DNA of 21,698 nucleotides from Pleurotus djamor (GCA_029747585.1 JAPEVF010000761.1:1-21698); one strand, 5' to 3'. Numbered from the stretch's first letter, positions 1 to 10,046 are shown. Notes: generated by a model from the letters alone, not told the origin. Made by a program: numbers and translations.

Positions 1-305
1 CTTATTGAGGACGACGAACTACGCCGTCTCGCCCATCGAGTGATAGCTCGCTCCACAACAGCCGCAATAGCACCCAGTCTGCCTCCTCCGAGCAGCGAAA
101 ACGAGCTTGAAGAGCTGGAGCTGGAGCTGCTCAATGATTCCAGACTCTGCAAATCATGAAGGGATATCGGACGTTCTCCTCTGTAGACATCGTCATCCGA
201 GTCCTCGTCCCGAGGCTGTAGTTGTATCGGCTCTGGGTGTGGTCGGCGAGGAGGACTGAGGGATATACGCTCCTCCGAGTAGGCATTTGGTGTTCCTAGA
301 GGCAT
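1..305 (-). CDS. Hypothetical protein, N-terminal part, cut by the window edge
   Basis: An open minus-strand frame starts at an ATG at 305 and runs about 101 codons off the left edge without a stop. I do not recognise the product. It begins MPLGTPNAYSEERISLSPP, then has a Pro/Arg-rich stretch, an acidic patch (DEDSDDD), a ten-serine run spelled with mixed AGC, TCC, TCT, TCA and TCG codons (about 99-135), and a Gly/Ala/Val-rich helical segment followed by an Arg/Ser-rich stretch. The upstream 168 bp, back to the RRP36 stop, holds a pyrimidine-rich tract on the coding strand, as fungal promoters often do. The opposite strand is also open here (1-159), so strand choice rests on composition, the ATG and the upstream context. 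A disordered N-terminus of a larger protein is my inference. Confidence 0.5.
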   Translation of the reverse strand, partial: MPLGTPNAYSEERISLSPPRRPHPEPIQLQPRDEDSDDDVYRGERPISLHDLQSLESLSSSSSSSSSSFSLLGGGRLGAIAAVVERAITRWARRRSSSSSI

Positions 306-472
306 AACCGATCACTGACGGTTGTGCTGCAACACAGGCCAGGTTGATTTCATGAGAATCGGCATGAGACTCAGGAGGGTGTGGTGGGAAGAAGAGAGAT
401 CGAAATTGCCACCAGCCGCCAAGTACTTGCACTAACAAATGCACTAACATGAATCTACTACGAAAAGAACGG

Positions 473-1383
473 CTACAATCTCGGTTTTTTGTGAGGCCTA
501 CCATTCTCAACGAATGGTCTTGATTTTTTCTCTTTCTGGCCCAGTTTACGTTGTTTCTTCTCAATTGCTTTCTTGACCGCCTGCCTGCCTCCTTCTGATG
601 AAAGCGCGTCATAGCGCGCCTTGACCAAGAGCTCCTTCTTCGCAGCTAAGAAAAGAAAAAGGAATGAGAGCCTACAACAGGACATGAATTGCAAGAGGAA
701 CGTACAATCTTTCATCCACCATCCTCGCTTGCCTTGCTTTCGTTTCTCTCGCTCGGCTTCAGCTACTTGTGACAACGCAGTCTCTTCCACCTTCTCCCGT
801 TTGTCACGATTGACCGCGCTCTCTGCGCGTTTTACGGCGAGCTCTAACCTCCCAACTTCTTGTTCATATTCCTCCCGGAGATCTCGTGGTGCAGAGGACA
901 GACGTTTGCGAGCTTGTTTCAAATTGGCCCGAAGCGTCTGCAGCTCAGTGATATGGTTGTCCGCGAGGAAACTGTAATTCTTATGAAAGTCTTCCTTGGA
1001 TAACTCTCCGGCCAGAGGCAGAAATCGAGGATCGCGAGCTTGCTTGGTGTTGTATGAGATTAAACAATACCACTGTCACACAGCAGCACTACTCACTAGC
1101 TTTGGCACTTCTACCACAGTGCGCCTGCGTGTCACAGGCTTTTTGGAAGTCACTTCTGTGGGGCTAAGGAAAAGGAAAACTCAGCAACTGGGATCATAGA
1201 GGACATTGGAGGAAAATCGTACGCATGTTTGTGTGCCCTCTTGACGGGTCTTTTGCGCTTGAGCCCCTCGGTCTGGTCAACACCGCGTTCTTCGACATCA
1301 GACGCTCCTGAATCAGAAGAGCTAGCCTCGTCAGAGTCACTATCGAGCTTCCTCGCACTTGTGGACGGTGTTGGGTATGGCAT
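473..1383 (-). CDS. RRP36: rRNA biogenesis protein RRP36, complete, four exons
   Basis: Join 1383-1223, 1163-1097, 1042-706 and 645-473 on the minus strand; every join keeps frame and gives 245 aa. The introns are 59, 54 and 60 nt, all GT-AG. The N-terminus is acidic and Ser-rich (about residues 10-35). The family core follows: TSKKPVTRRRTVVEVPK, then ARDPRFLPLAGELSKEDFHK and NYSFL, a charged helical region, and the C-terminal signature KKELLVKARYDALSSEGG ending in a Lys-rich tail (KKIEKKQRK-type, GQKEKKSRPF). In yeast, RRP36 is a nucleolar 90S pre-ribosome component needed for early cleavages that yield 18S rRNA; that role is transferred from the family. The ATG lies only 35 bp after the stop of the upstream same-strand gene, so its promoter must overlap that gene's 3' end. 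Nothing looks broken. Confidence 0.93.
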
Positions 1384-1418
1384 TGGCGGTATAGATTACG
1401 TAAGATACAGGAGATAAA

Positions 1419-4400
1419 TTAATCGACGTTCTCGGATAGGAGAACGTATCGTCCATTATGAAGTCGAACATCCAGAGAAATCCCCTTCGATGGCGATCCA
1501 GAACGCCATATCGGGTTCAGCCCTAGCCATGCCTTCAGCTTGACGAACAAGCCCTTCCTGTGAGGTTTTCTCTCTTGGACCTCATCCATGAGAAGACCCT
1601 CCCATCGATATGTCGGTCGCGGCCTCACAGAAATATCGTCGTGATCTGTGCCACCTCCGGTGCCGAGCGTCGTAGAAGGCTGCTCAAGATTTTCATCGAC
1701 TCCAGACATGTTCATCTCCGATCCATCGATTCCCAAATGGAAGAGAACCGCCTATGTGCAAAGAATTGATCAGCCCACGTCGAAAAACTAATAGAATCCA
1801 CAAACTTGAGGGGAATCATGGAAGACGGCTTCATTAAGGCGAATATAGATTTTATTCAGAAATCCGTGGTGAAGGTAGCCGTTGGGTTTTGATGTACCAG
1901 ACATCAAACCCCGTTGTATGAGAAAGGCCTCCAGGCTTGCTCTAGGAAGTGGGGTATAGGCTATGGATGTGGGATGGTGTGGGTTAAAATCTGAGGCATG
2001 GAGGTTCAAGGCAGGGATCGCATCGTGATTCTGTCTCCAGAAATCGTCCTGTCCAAGGTTTAGTTCCTTGTATNAAAAAAAGAAAGTAACTACGAACCCA
2101 AAATATGTACCACCAGGAGGCTGCCTCGCTCTCAGAGACCGCATTCACTCGTTCGTAGGCCATTGAAATAGCCTGTTCCTCTTGAACGAGAAGTTGACCA
2201 ATTCTTACATCCTTTTCGTGATCTCTAATCCATCGTACCAGGCTCGAAGGAGCTTGTGGTTGGTCGTAAACATTCGTCAGGAATCCATACGTTAACGTAT
2301 CTCGTTTATATCGGCACTCCGCTTCATGGTGCGTCTTGTAATCACCGAGTTCGCGCTCAATATAATCAAGGCGCGAGTCGATGATATCTCGATTTAGCGT
2401 AAGGAACCGTGCGAGAGGCGGTGTGAGGTCGAAGTCTTCGGTGAGCCCGATGAGCGTGCCAGGTTGCCGAACTTCTGTACTGTAAACCAGCTCCACATCG
2501 AAGCCGCTGCCCAGGGGGACACCATGCCAGTCTAATTGACCTTTGTGTTTGATTACCAAGGTGCAAGTGTGAAAATGGAGGGTGACATTGGCTTTATAGC
2601 GTTGACGGCGACAGCTCCATACCGTATTGGCACCGACGTCCTTGGTCATATATTAGCTAGGGCGCGGTCAGAGAAAGGAGATACCTTACAGTGGTGTGAC
2701 AATACGGCCAGTTAACCACCTGGCCATCCAAAGCACGAAGAGCCAGTCTAACGTCGCGTCGTTGCCTAATATCAGGGTCCAGATTTTGGGAGATGTATCT
2801 CTCAAGGTCCTTGGGTGCCTGCAGTACGGTCAAAGGACCGTCGTCGTACTTCAACACCTTTGTTGTTAGGAAAGTGTGAGCCAAGCGCATTTTTGCGACG
2901 TGTTTGGAAGGCCTACCAACGATGGAGGAAAGGGCACCCACCACGCATTGCCGAAGAAGCTACGACAGTGTGGTCGCATCGTGTCCGGCTTCCAGTAACA
3001 GTCTGGTCCAATGTAGTTGGCTTGAATTTCTGCGGCTATCTGTGCATAGATAGGATGATCTGGACCAGACGTAAGACTGACACCTTTTGTATATGCCAGG
3101 GAACCGATTTCACGGAGGATCTTGCGATGGATATGAGCTCGATCCCCGCAAGGACAGGTAGGATTTACCTTCATATTCTCTACATGGCGCTCAGCTGGCG
3201 TGCCGGCAAAGTCCAACAAATACGGTGGATATTCTAGATCGCGAGCTTGTGCGAACATTATCGCCTGGCCTTCAGGAATTTTGCAATCCGAAGCCGTTAA
3301 AATTAAAGTTGTCAACGTTTCCTGCCATATACGGCGCTTGACGTGAAGTGATGAAGGGGAGAGATCCAGCCTATTCAATGCTCAGCGCCAGTACTCAAAC
3401 ATTTCTCAGCGAGTTTGACATACCAGGGAGAGAATACATCGATACCTACAATCCATTGTCAGGCGATGAGTCAACCGGGACAGGTGTGACGTACTGAAAT
3501 CAACGCGGCGAGAAAGACCTTGCGAGGGTGTCAACTAAGATATAGACGCGGTGGGGCTAACGTACGTTTGATCCATCGGTGAACAACACTCATGTTGATA
3601 ATCAAAAAATCTGGAAGACCAAAATAGTGAGCAAGAGTCCAAAGGAACAGCTGGGTGGGGACGAACAGATAGTGAACCCATAAGTTATCACATAAACTCT
3701 GTACGGCGATGTCAGCTCAAAACCTGAAGACATACACCGAGGGCTTACATATAAAGGATGTATGAGGTGATGATATCCTTTCCAGGGAACTCGAATACAT
3801 TTGCAAGGGCGATCCCCGCGGTGATAAGGTAGTTGACTCTCGATACCCACTCACTAGCATTGTTGACTGGGTCGAGGAAAGGGACAAGGATGCAGTGCAT
3901 CACGAAAAAGACGATTGTCGACACCAGTAAAATAACCTGACGAGCAATGGGCAGCCATGTCCGAGATACACCACGGAAGAGACAGTTATCAGAGTTGATA
4001 ACGGCCACAATAAATAGAGTGCTGAGTTTAGCGAGAAGATAAGTCGATTCGTATGTGCCCCAACCTCGACGGAAGCCTACGAGATGTGGTCAATTAATGG
4101 ACTTGCGCTAATTTATAACGAATGACCAACCGCCGTATAGGAATGCAAACGCGTTGCGATCGCGGCTAAGTAAACGATGGTACTCTCGATCCATATCTCC
4201 GGAGTTCCTGCGACGGCCGAGCTCGGTATATGGATCGACACGGGGCACAGACCGTTGGATAACCTTGCGTAGTGCGACGGGGAACCAGACGGTTAGCTAA
4301 GAGACTGAGGTTGAGAAACGGGTCCAAGAAAAAAGGAGAATAGCTTACTCCAGCAAAAGCGAGAAACGATATAATGATAATGACGGGGGCAAAGTTAACT

Positions 4401-4881
4401 TCATTCTTCTTCATAGTCGTAGTCCAGCAGAAGTCTAGGGGTTCTCTATATTCTTCCGGGGGACCCAATGGCGCTACAACGGGTGGAAACGACGTCGCGT
4501 TCCTATAATAATTCGGAACTGCCCAAAGATCCTCTGACCAGACGAGAACGTTGACAGCCATAGTGCTAAGAGGTAGGTAGATGAGTGTCAAGAGGAAGGT
4601 CGTAATCACGATGCCCCATCTGCCATCCTTGGGTTGAGATAGCTGTAGGCCTTCAACCGTGTTGTAGCGATCGCACAGAGGCGTTGAGCGGTAGAAATGG
4701 TAGAGTAAACCGGCAGTGATGNNNGATCAGGATTGGGGTTTGCTCAACTGGTGCATCTGGAATCAATGGAGGTTGGTTCTCATCAACATATTCAAGTGCG
4801 AGAGATGCTTCTGATTCGCTATGTTGATTGTGCAAAGCTGAGATAAGAATTTCAGCCCAAGACGGAGCATTGAGCTGGTTA
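1419..4881 (-). pseudogene. Multi-pass membrane protein gene, 5' end missing
   Basis: Proposed exons (minus): 4881-4349, 4296-4131, 4076-3749, 3696-3566, 3518-3495, 3445-3424, 3370-3169, 3120-2917, 2857-2690, 2640-2098, 2066-1806, 1751-1419. All phases agree and the product is about 970 aa. About six to seven hydrophobic segments lie in the first half (near 4710, 4530-4615, 4280-4400, 4000-4050, 3880-3945, 3785-3840, 3625-3685), followed by a long soluble domain. Landmarks are VIQRSVPRVDPYTELGRRR, FRRGWGTYESTYLL and HRWIKR. I know no function; it resembles conserved basidiomycete integral-membrane proteins of unknown role. No ATG is in frame before the N run at 4884-4887, where coding stops abruptly against a repeat array, so the N-terminus is lost or lies in an assembly gap. 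The NNN at 4722-4724 also shifts frame by one and is probably a wrong gap length. Exons of 24 and 22 nt are very small. Confidence 0.75.
4722..4724. other. Short N run inside a coding exon
   Basis: Three Ns fall in the first retained exon of the membrane-protein gene. The frame before them (ending PVEQTPILI) and the frame after them (ITAGLLYHFYRS) are both convincing but differ by one base, so the true gap is not three bases. This is a sequence-quality problem rather than good evidence for a mutation. Confidence 0.85.
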
Positions 4882-4887
4882 GANGNN

Positions 4888-5106
4888 ATCTCTAAGTGGG
4901 TTTTTGTTAACCACGAACGACGTCCCTAAGTGGTTTTCGGTTGAGTACAAACGTTCGTGGTTAATTGTCACCGTGAACGATTGGGTTTGTTGGGTTTCTG
5001 TTAACCACGAACAACGTCCCTAAGTGGTTTTGAGTTGAACACGAAGCTTCGTGGTTAATTGTCACCGTGAACAATATCTCTAAGTGTGTTTTTGTTAACC
5101 ACGAAC
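4888..5106. repeat. About 94-bp tandem array with internal hairpins
   Basis: GTTAACCACGAAC recurs at 4906-4918, 5000-5012 and 5094-5106, exactly 94 bp apart each time. A degenerate copy (GTTAACCACG) is at 5181. Each full unit also holds the reverse complement: TTAACCACGAACG (4907-4919) pairs perfectly over 13 bp with CGTTCGTGGTTAA (4952-4964). In the second unit the pairing is 11 bp (5001-5011 with 5048-5058). Shared spacer motifs are CGTCCCTAAGTGGTTTT and TTAATTGTCACCGTGAAC. The array sits between the broken membrane gene and the truncated Plavaka transposase. Direct and inverted short repeats of this sort are typical of subterminal regions of CACTA-type DNA transposons, so it may be one end of the Plavaka element; that is inference. 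Confidence 0.85.
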
Positions 5107-5219
5107 ACTATGTATAGCTGGGTTTTACTCACCATCTTAAACTTGCTGGAAAGATGTGAAGTAATGTTCCCTGGGTCGTAGTTAACCACGTACCATTGGC
5201 TTGCTGGGATACTGTCAAC

Positions 5220-5234
5220 CCACTTAGCAAGTGG
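5220..5234. repeat. Small CCACTT/AAGTGG hairpin
   Basis: CCACTT-AGC-AAGTGG forms a 6-bp stem with a 3-nt loop, about 35 bp beyond the Plavaka stop codon. It reuses, in inverted order, the CTAAGTGG motif of the neighbouring 94-bp array, which suggests it belongs to the same repeat region. The rest of 5107-5267 has no coding potential that I can see. Confidence 0.55.
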
Positions 5235-5267
5235 AAACTATTAATTACCAAAGTGAGTCTAGTTGTA

Positions 5268-7036
5268 TTATTGTTGAGTCAAGTCTCTGGTATTACTGGC
5301 CATAATGCCAACGAAAACCTTCTGCATCTCCTTATGCTCGCGACCGGTCCACTGCGATACACCTGATATCCCTTTCACGAAGTGTCGAAGCCCTGGCGCC
5401 TTGGGGATGGTTTTGAAACGCGTGTCCATCTCGTCTTCACCAATCAGCTCAGTACACCACTTTACCAGGTGGTCCTTGAAGACGCCTTTGTGAAGTTGAT
5501 GGAGGATGTCCGGAGTCATAGAAGAGAAGATATCACAGTGGGGTAAGTCTTTCCAGAATGCGTTGTAAACCGGGCGTAACCCATGCTTCTCGAAATTAGG
5601 TGGTTTCTGCCCACGCTTGTGGGCTCGAAGTGTGTGAAGTATATCCTCTGGTCTGCGCTGCTCGATCGTCGTCAGCAGCTCGCCGCGCTTTGTGGGTTGG
5701 ACCAAGCATCGCGGACACTGGTTTTCCTTGCAACAGGCCACAAGGCATTGTTCTGGGTAATCTGCGATATAAGCAGCAAGAATGGGGAACATCTTGCGGA
5801 TAAAACCATCCGCACAAGTCATTTCCACACCTTCCTTTCCCGCGGCAACCAGAGGCTTCAAGAGCAGCGACATGCAGTGATGGAACATCCGGTAGCCCGC
5901 CAACGAACGCGTATTCTCGCCAAAGCACTGAAGCTTGGCTGTAGGCAAGTATCCAATCAAGACTGTCGCATATGTGGTTGGCTTACGGCGTACTTCCTTA
6001 GATATATTGCCTATAGTCAGATAGACAGGCCACGCAGACTTGTCGCCTCTGAACGTGGATAGCTGGGTTTTATCCGACGCCAAGATTATCGGCGCGACGA
6101 AGCCATCTTTTGGCATCCGCTCCTGCGTGCAAGTTAGTCCAAATGAGCCTTCTGTAATACCTATCACAACGAACCTGCATCTTCCACCACCACTCTCCCG
6201 TCCACATTTCGTCGTATATCCGCTGCGTGCCCTCCTTGTCAGCGAAGACTTGTTCTGGAAGGTACGCCATATAATCCTTGAAGGCAGGGTTGGCAATGAG
6301 TTCACGAATGCACTCCACAGGGTCGCGTCGCCAAACTTCGACATCCTCCATCATGATTGATCCATCGGGGTTATGCTGGTCGCCTTGAATCTGAACGACT
6401 TCACAGTGCCAATCCGGACCAGTTGGAAGCTTATCCAGCTGCTTATAGAACTGATACTTGCTCGAAAACGAAAGGCCGCCGTGAGCTTTAACCTAGACGT
6501 GATGATGTAGAATCAGCATTGTTCAATTTGGTTCCCAGTCAGAATGCTTTACTGACGTGCTCGACTTTTAGGTACTTATCGAGGTCAGCCTGCGTGACAC
6601 TGTTGGTCAACCAGCGCACCACTTCCCACTCTTCTTCATCAGCATATGGATACCACTCGGAACGGCCCGCCTTGATGTTATCCGCCTTCCATGTCTCGAA
6701 CGCCAGAGTCCCTTTTTTGAGCCGAACTGGTTCCATGGGATAGGATTCGACATAGCGGCTGAAATTTCGTGGATCATCGTCGTCGATCACATCCTCCACC
6801 GTGACACGGTGGCAAGAATTCGCATTGGCTGGCAATGGAATTTCATCGAGCTCTTGTGGGGTAGAAGGGTCAAAGATGGGTGGATCCGGTTCAGCAGAGC
6901 CCAGATGATCTGGCTGGCTTCTCTGGATTGCAGCGTTCCACTTTCGGAAGCAAGGCGGGCTATGCTTGATATGCTTCGACTGACCGTTGCGCGTCGGGAA
7001 GTCCTTTTGACAGTATTCGCACCGGTATCGAGCCAT
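5268..7036 (-). pseudogene. Plavaka-type transposase, C-terminally truncated
   Basis: Exons 7036-6557, 6492-6175 and 6122-5268 (minus) join in phase to 550 aa; the introns are 64 and 52 nt. The chosen ATG opens MARYRCEYCQKDF, a C2H2-type finger (CEYC...H..H...C, about residues 6-29) of the kind found at the start of Plavaka proteins. Later family landmarks are [76 protein letters not shown] and [16 protein letters not shown]. Plavaka transposases belong to a basidiomycete-rich group of cut-and-paste DNA transposons and usually run to about 900-1100 residues. This copy ends soon after the HKGVFKDH region, so the C-terminal half is missing. No other frame in 4888-5267 supplies it. The remaining half has no internal stops, which suggests deletion rather than long decay. 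It is almost surely inactive. Confidence 0.85.
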
Positions 7037-7401
7037 AAGTATTGTCGATGATGCTAACAGTGCAGACTTAGGTTCAGATAACAAACACGGCCGTCGCCTT
7101 GCCGTTGCACACCGAATACCCGACGAATTTGTCCTCTGCGCCCTGAAGACACCCAAGGCCTAAGGTCACATGGTCAACGCGTTCAAACGCGAACTACATC
7201 CTCCTCTCTCTCGAACTTGTTGATCAACAATCGTACCGCGTTAATTACTCCTCCAAACATCACAATACGAGGGTAAACTTGGTGATACTATAAAATGGCC
7301 AGTGTTGCAACCCATCATACCCCAAGGAATCACTTCGACTCCTTTTACCCAGCTTTCCTCAACGCCCCCAACTTCCCCCGACTGCTCTTTTCAAGTCTCC
7401 A
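7037..7401. other. Divergent intergenic region
   Basis: 365 bp separate the Plavaka start (minus) from the DUF6532 start (plus). I see no coding potential and no recognisable transposon terminus. The last 80 bp before the plus-strand ATG are strongly pyrimidine-rich, a common fungal core-promoter feature. Confidence 0.6.
7289..7295 (+). promoter_or_regulatory. TATA-like element upstream of the DUF6532 gene
   Basis: TATAAAA lies 107 bp before the ATG at 7402. A C/T-rich stretch (about 7320-7400) follows, where transcription start sites of fungal genes often fall. Assignment is by motif and spacing only. Confidence 0.4.
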
Positions 7402-9303
7402 ATGGCTCCTGGTCAGTCAGCCGCTCAGTACTTGATCACTTACCCCTCATCCTCTACTTCGTCTAGTTCATTCCACCGCGAAATTCAACCAGACATTTCG
7501 TCGCACCGATGGACAAGACTTATTGGCAGGCAAGACAGCGGGGAGACTCAGACCAGCCACCCCTGCCACGACAACTCGCCGTACTGAACGCGAGAACGAA
7601 GGTCTGTTCAACTTCCATCATTTTTAGGAGTCTTGGCTGATACAGCACATTATCTAGCCCCCGTTGACGAGATGGAGCAACGTTCCAGCCGCCATCGACG
7701 CCTATCTGAGCGTGAAGCCCAGCGCCGTAAGTTCCTTATCTTTCTATCTGCTCTGAGCTCAAACTCAACCGCGAAATCCCCTTTTAGAGGAGGAAGAAGC
7801 CGCACTTCGCGCTCTGAAGGCTCATCGCGCTGAAAAACGCCGCGAGAAAGAATGTGAACGTGAAGAACTTGAAGCTGCAGCGGAGGACCCAACATACGAC
7901 CCTGAGCCTCGTCGCCACCGCCGCGAGCCGGCTGACTATGACGAGGAAAGTGCAGATGAGATGGTCCGTACCTCTTTTCCAACACTTTAATCAGCACTGA
8001 CGTGTTTGCATATGGTCTAGTTTCCCTCCGCGCCTCCTCGCTCCCTTTCTCATCGTCTCACTCGGGTACCTCCCCGCCTTCCAATCAGTGACGACGAGGA
8101 TGACGACGAACCCACCACCAACAGCGTGTCCCAGGCCCCCATCAGTGCTTCCGAAGCGACGTCCTCCAATGAAGGCACCAAGCGTCCTTACGCAGACGAC
8201 TCCGACAGCGACGATCTTCCTTTGAAGCAGCCAAGGCTCTCATCCACTCGACCCAAATTGGCCGACTACCCTCCCGATACCCAAGAAATCCTTCTACGCA
8301 CTATCCAGCTGTGGCGTTTGAGGCTCTTTACCACCAATGCATTTCCGACGGTCCAAGATGAGGCGGCCTGGGTTGGAGAGCTGTGGACTGAGGCCTGCAA
8401 GCAGCTCAATGCTACATGCACCCTAGAAGCGAAGGCATCCCGTTTGGTGAGTTATACTTGTATTCTTCTAACGAGATATGTCATAACAAGATTTTGTGTC
8501 ACTCTAGATCACATCTCGGACCTCGCATACTCGCGGTGAGGTCAAAACAAAAGTCAAACCCTTTGTGGCTTCTACCTTCGAGCTTGAGGCTGGGCAAAAC
8601 CCGAAGCTCATTGCGAAGATGCGCAAGCGTGTTGAACTGCTCAAAGAAGAGTCCCACTTTACTTACGCCGTAAGTCCTTTTCTTGCTCTATCCCTAGTAC
8701 TCATCGAGGTTGAAATTTCTCAGGAACGTAACAAAGACCCTTCGAAACGCAAAGGTCTTTACAAGGGGAAGATTTTGCAGAAGTGTGTCAATGCGATCTG
8801 GTTCGCCAATCGACGCGACGAAGGTATTACCTATGCCAAGTCCTTCTCGCCCCTCCCCATCCCTGCTCTTGCCCTTATCCTCACCGCTGTAAGTCCCTCA
8901 AGCTACCATCCCCATCTCCACTGACCCCGAGTAGATTGAGAATTGTCTTGATGAGTGGGCGACTGGTGTTTATACCAGCCTTGACTTCGCTGCCGCGGAC
9001 TACGAAGCAATCTACAATGACCACCTTAGCGCCCTCAAGGAACTCGACAAAGAATCCAAGGACATTGGTCTCCTCACCAACATCCGAACTTGGCTCTACA
9101 ATGTTGGCCGGTAAGTTTGCTCCCTCGTTTGCACTCTGTTACCTCTCTGAGCTAGAGCTAGCTTCCATACTGGTGCCGAGGCCATCAACGCGGTCCGACC
9201 CACTGTTCTCTCCAAGGCGGCCATCAAGGCAGCGCTCAAGGAATATGAAGAAGATCCTGCAACCGAGACAGACGGAGAGGATGGAGAGGCCACTCAGGTG
9301 TAA
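7402..9303 (+). CDS. DUF6532 domain protein, nine exons, intact
   Basis: Join 7402-7411, 7467-7601, 7658-7726, 7788-7963, 8021-8446, 8508-8669, 8724-8888, 8935-9110 and 9162-9303; all phases agree and give 486 aa. The introns are 46-61 nt, GT-AG. The first exon has only 10 coding bases (MAP plus one base). Residues about 1-60 are Thr/Arg-rich, 60-110 form a charged, probably coiled helix (EEEAALRALKAHRAEKRREK), and 150-205 are acidic and disordered with a KRPYADDSDSDDLPLKQPR segment. The conserved domain spans about 209-450, with LADYPPDTQEILLRTIQLW, RTSHTRGEVKTKVKPF, KILQKCVNAIWFANRRDEG, PIPALALILTAIENCLDEW and YNVGRFHTGAEA. The family is greatly expanded in mushroom-forming fungi and has no known function. 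The charged N-terminus suggests a nuclear or cytosolic protein. The 5' exon choices are less certain than the domain exons. Confidence 0.85.
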
Positions 9304-9692
9304 GGGGTGTACATTGTTGCTTGGTTGCGTTAAGGGCGTGAGCTCTCGATTCCCCAGCATGTCCTAGATTTTGCCTAGATTACCCTTTCTTTTACTATGC
9401 CTATCATGTACCGTAACGCCGTGTGCATTTATATTTTAACCAGTAGTGTGTTCATCCTACTTCGTGACAATGAGATATACAATGAATATTTGGGCTATGT
9501 TGCTCTCGTTGCTCAGTTGTCGGGGCTTGAATATGTAGTCCGCACCTTGATCAACAATGTCTACAGGCGCAACATCAACCTACATTGAACGATCCATCAG
9601 CTACAGAATACTACCTAACAAGGGGGAAAGCAACGATACTACGGTGACAACTTAAACAATATATGACTACATAGTTTTCTGAGTTTTTCCTG
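9304..9692. other. Non-coding stretch after the DUF6532 gene
   Basis: About 390 bp, more AT-rich than its surroundings. The first part should be the 3' UTR of the DUF6532 gene. I see no convincing ORF, RNA gene or repeat. Confidence 0.55.
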
Positions 9693-10046
9693 ATGGGTGA
9701 TGTGCTGAGGTTGAAAGATGGGAGTCAGACCTGGTGGACTGGGCCGGAGGCACGCAAACGAGGACGCACCAATTCTGAAGCCGATCGCACGAATATCGAG
9801 AATCCTGCACCCCGCGAGGGCTCACCAACAAAGAAGAAGAAAAGGGTTGCATTTGAAGATAAGTTTGTTGGAGGAGGGGGACGAACCTACACAGGAGTTG
9901 GTATGATACCTATGGGCGACGATTACGTGCAGACAGACCGAACTACCTTCTACCATTGCGAGGTTGCTAATGCAATGGTGCCACTTCCCAAAGGCTTCGC
10001 GCCTATGGAAGAGGAGGAAGAGGAAGAGGGGGATTTCTGGGCTTAG
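9693..10046 (+). CDS. Hypothetical small basic/acidic protein
   Basis: A single-exon ORF of 117 codons. I do not recognise it. It has a basic middle (GSPTKKKKRVAFEDKF, a possible nuclear-localisation signal), a Gly-rich patch and a short acidic tail (EEEEEEEGDFWA). Amino-acid use is uneven in the way real disordered proteins are, and the frame ends in a plausible C-terminus. An in-frame TAG at 9672 lies just upstream, so either the ATG at 9693 is the start or an acceptor (TACATAG, ending 9674) joins an unseen upstream exon. It could be the last exon of a gene decayed upstream. No partner is evident. Confidence 0.4.
   Translation: MGDVLRLKDGSQTWWTGPEARKRGRTNSEADRTNIENPAPREGSPTKKKKRVAFEDKFVGGGGRTYTGVGMIPMGDDYVQTDRTTFYHCEVANAMVPLPKGFAPMEEEEEEEGDFWA

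Noticed and set aside
1..159. Plus-strand open frame ending at a TGA at 157-159
   Set aside because: It mirrors the minus-strand serine run as a Glu/Leu run. The minus frame has a start, an upstream pyrimidine tract and a longer opening.
193..612. Minus-strand ORF of 139 codons over the RRP36 3' end
   Set aside because: It is out of frame with the RRP36 C-terminal signature and crosses an intergenic region.
2815..3237. Plus-strand ORF of 140 codons
   Set aside because: It is antisense to membrane-gene exons whose phases and introns join consistently.
4888..5106. Considered as a CRISPR-like array
   Set aside because: The period is 94 bp with conserved sequence throughout and internal hairpins, there are no unique spacers, and the genome is a fungus.
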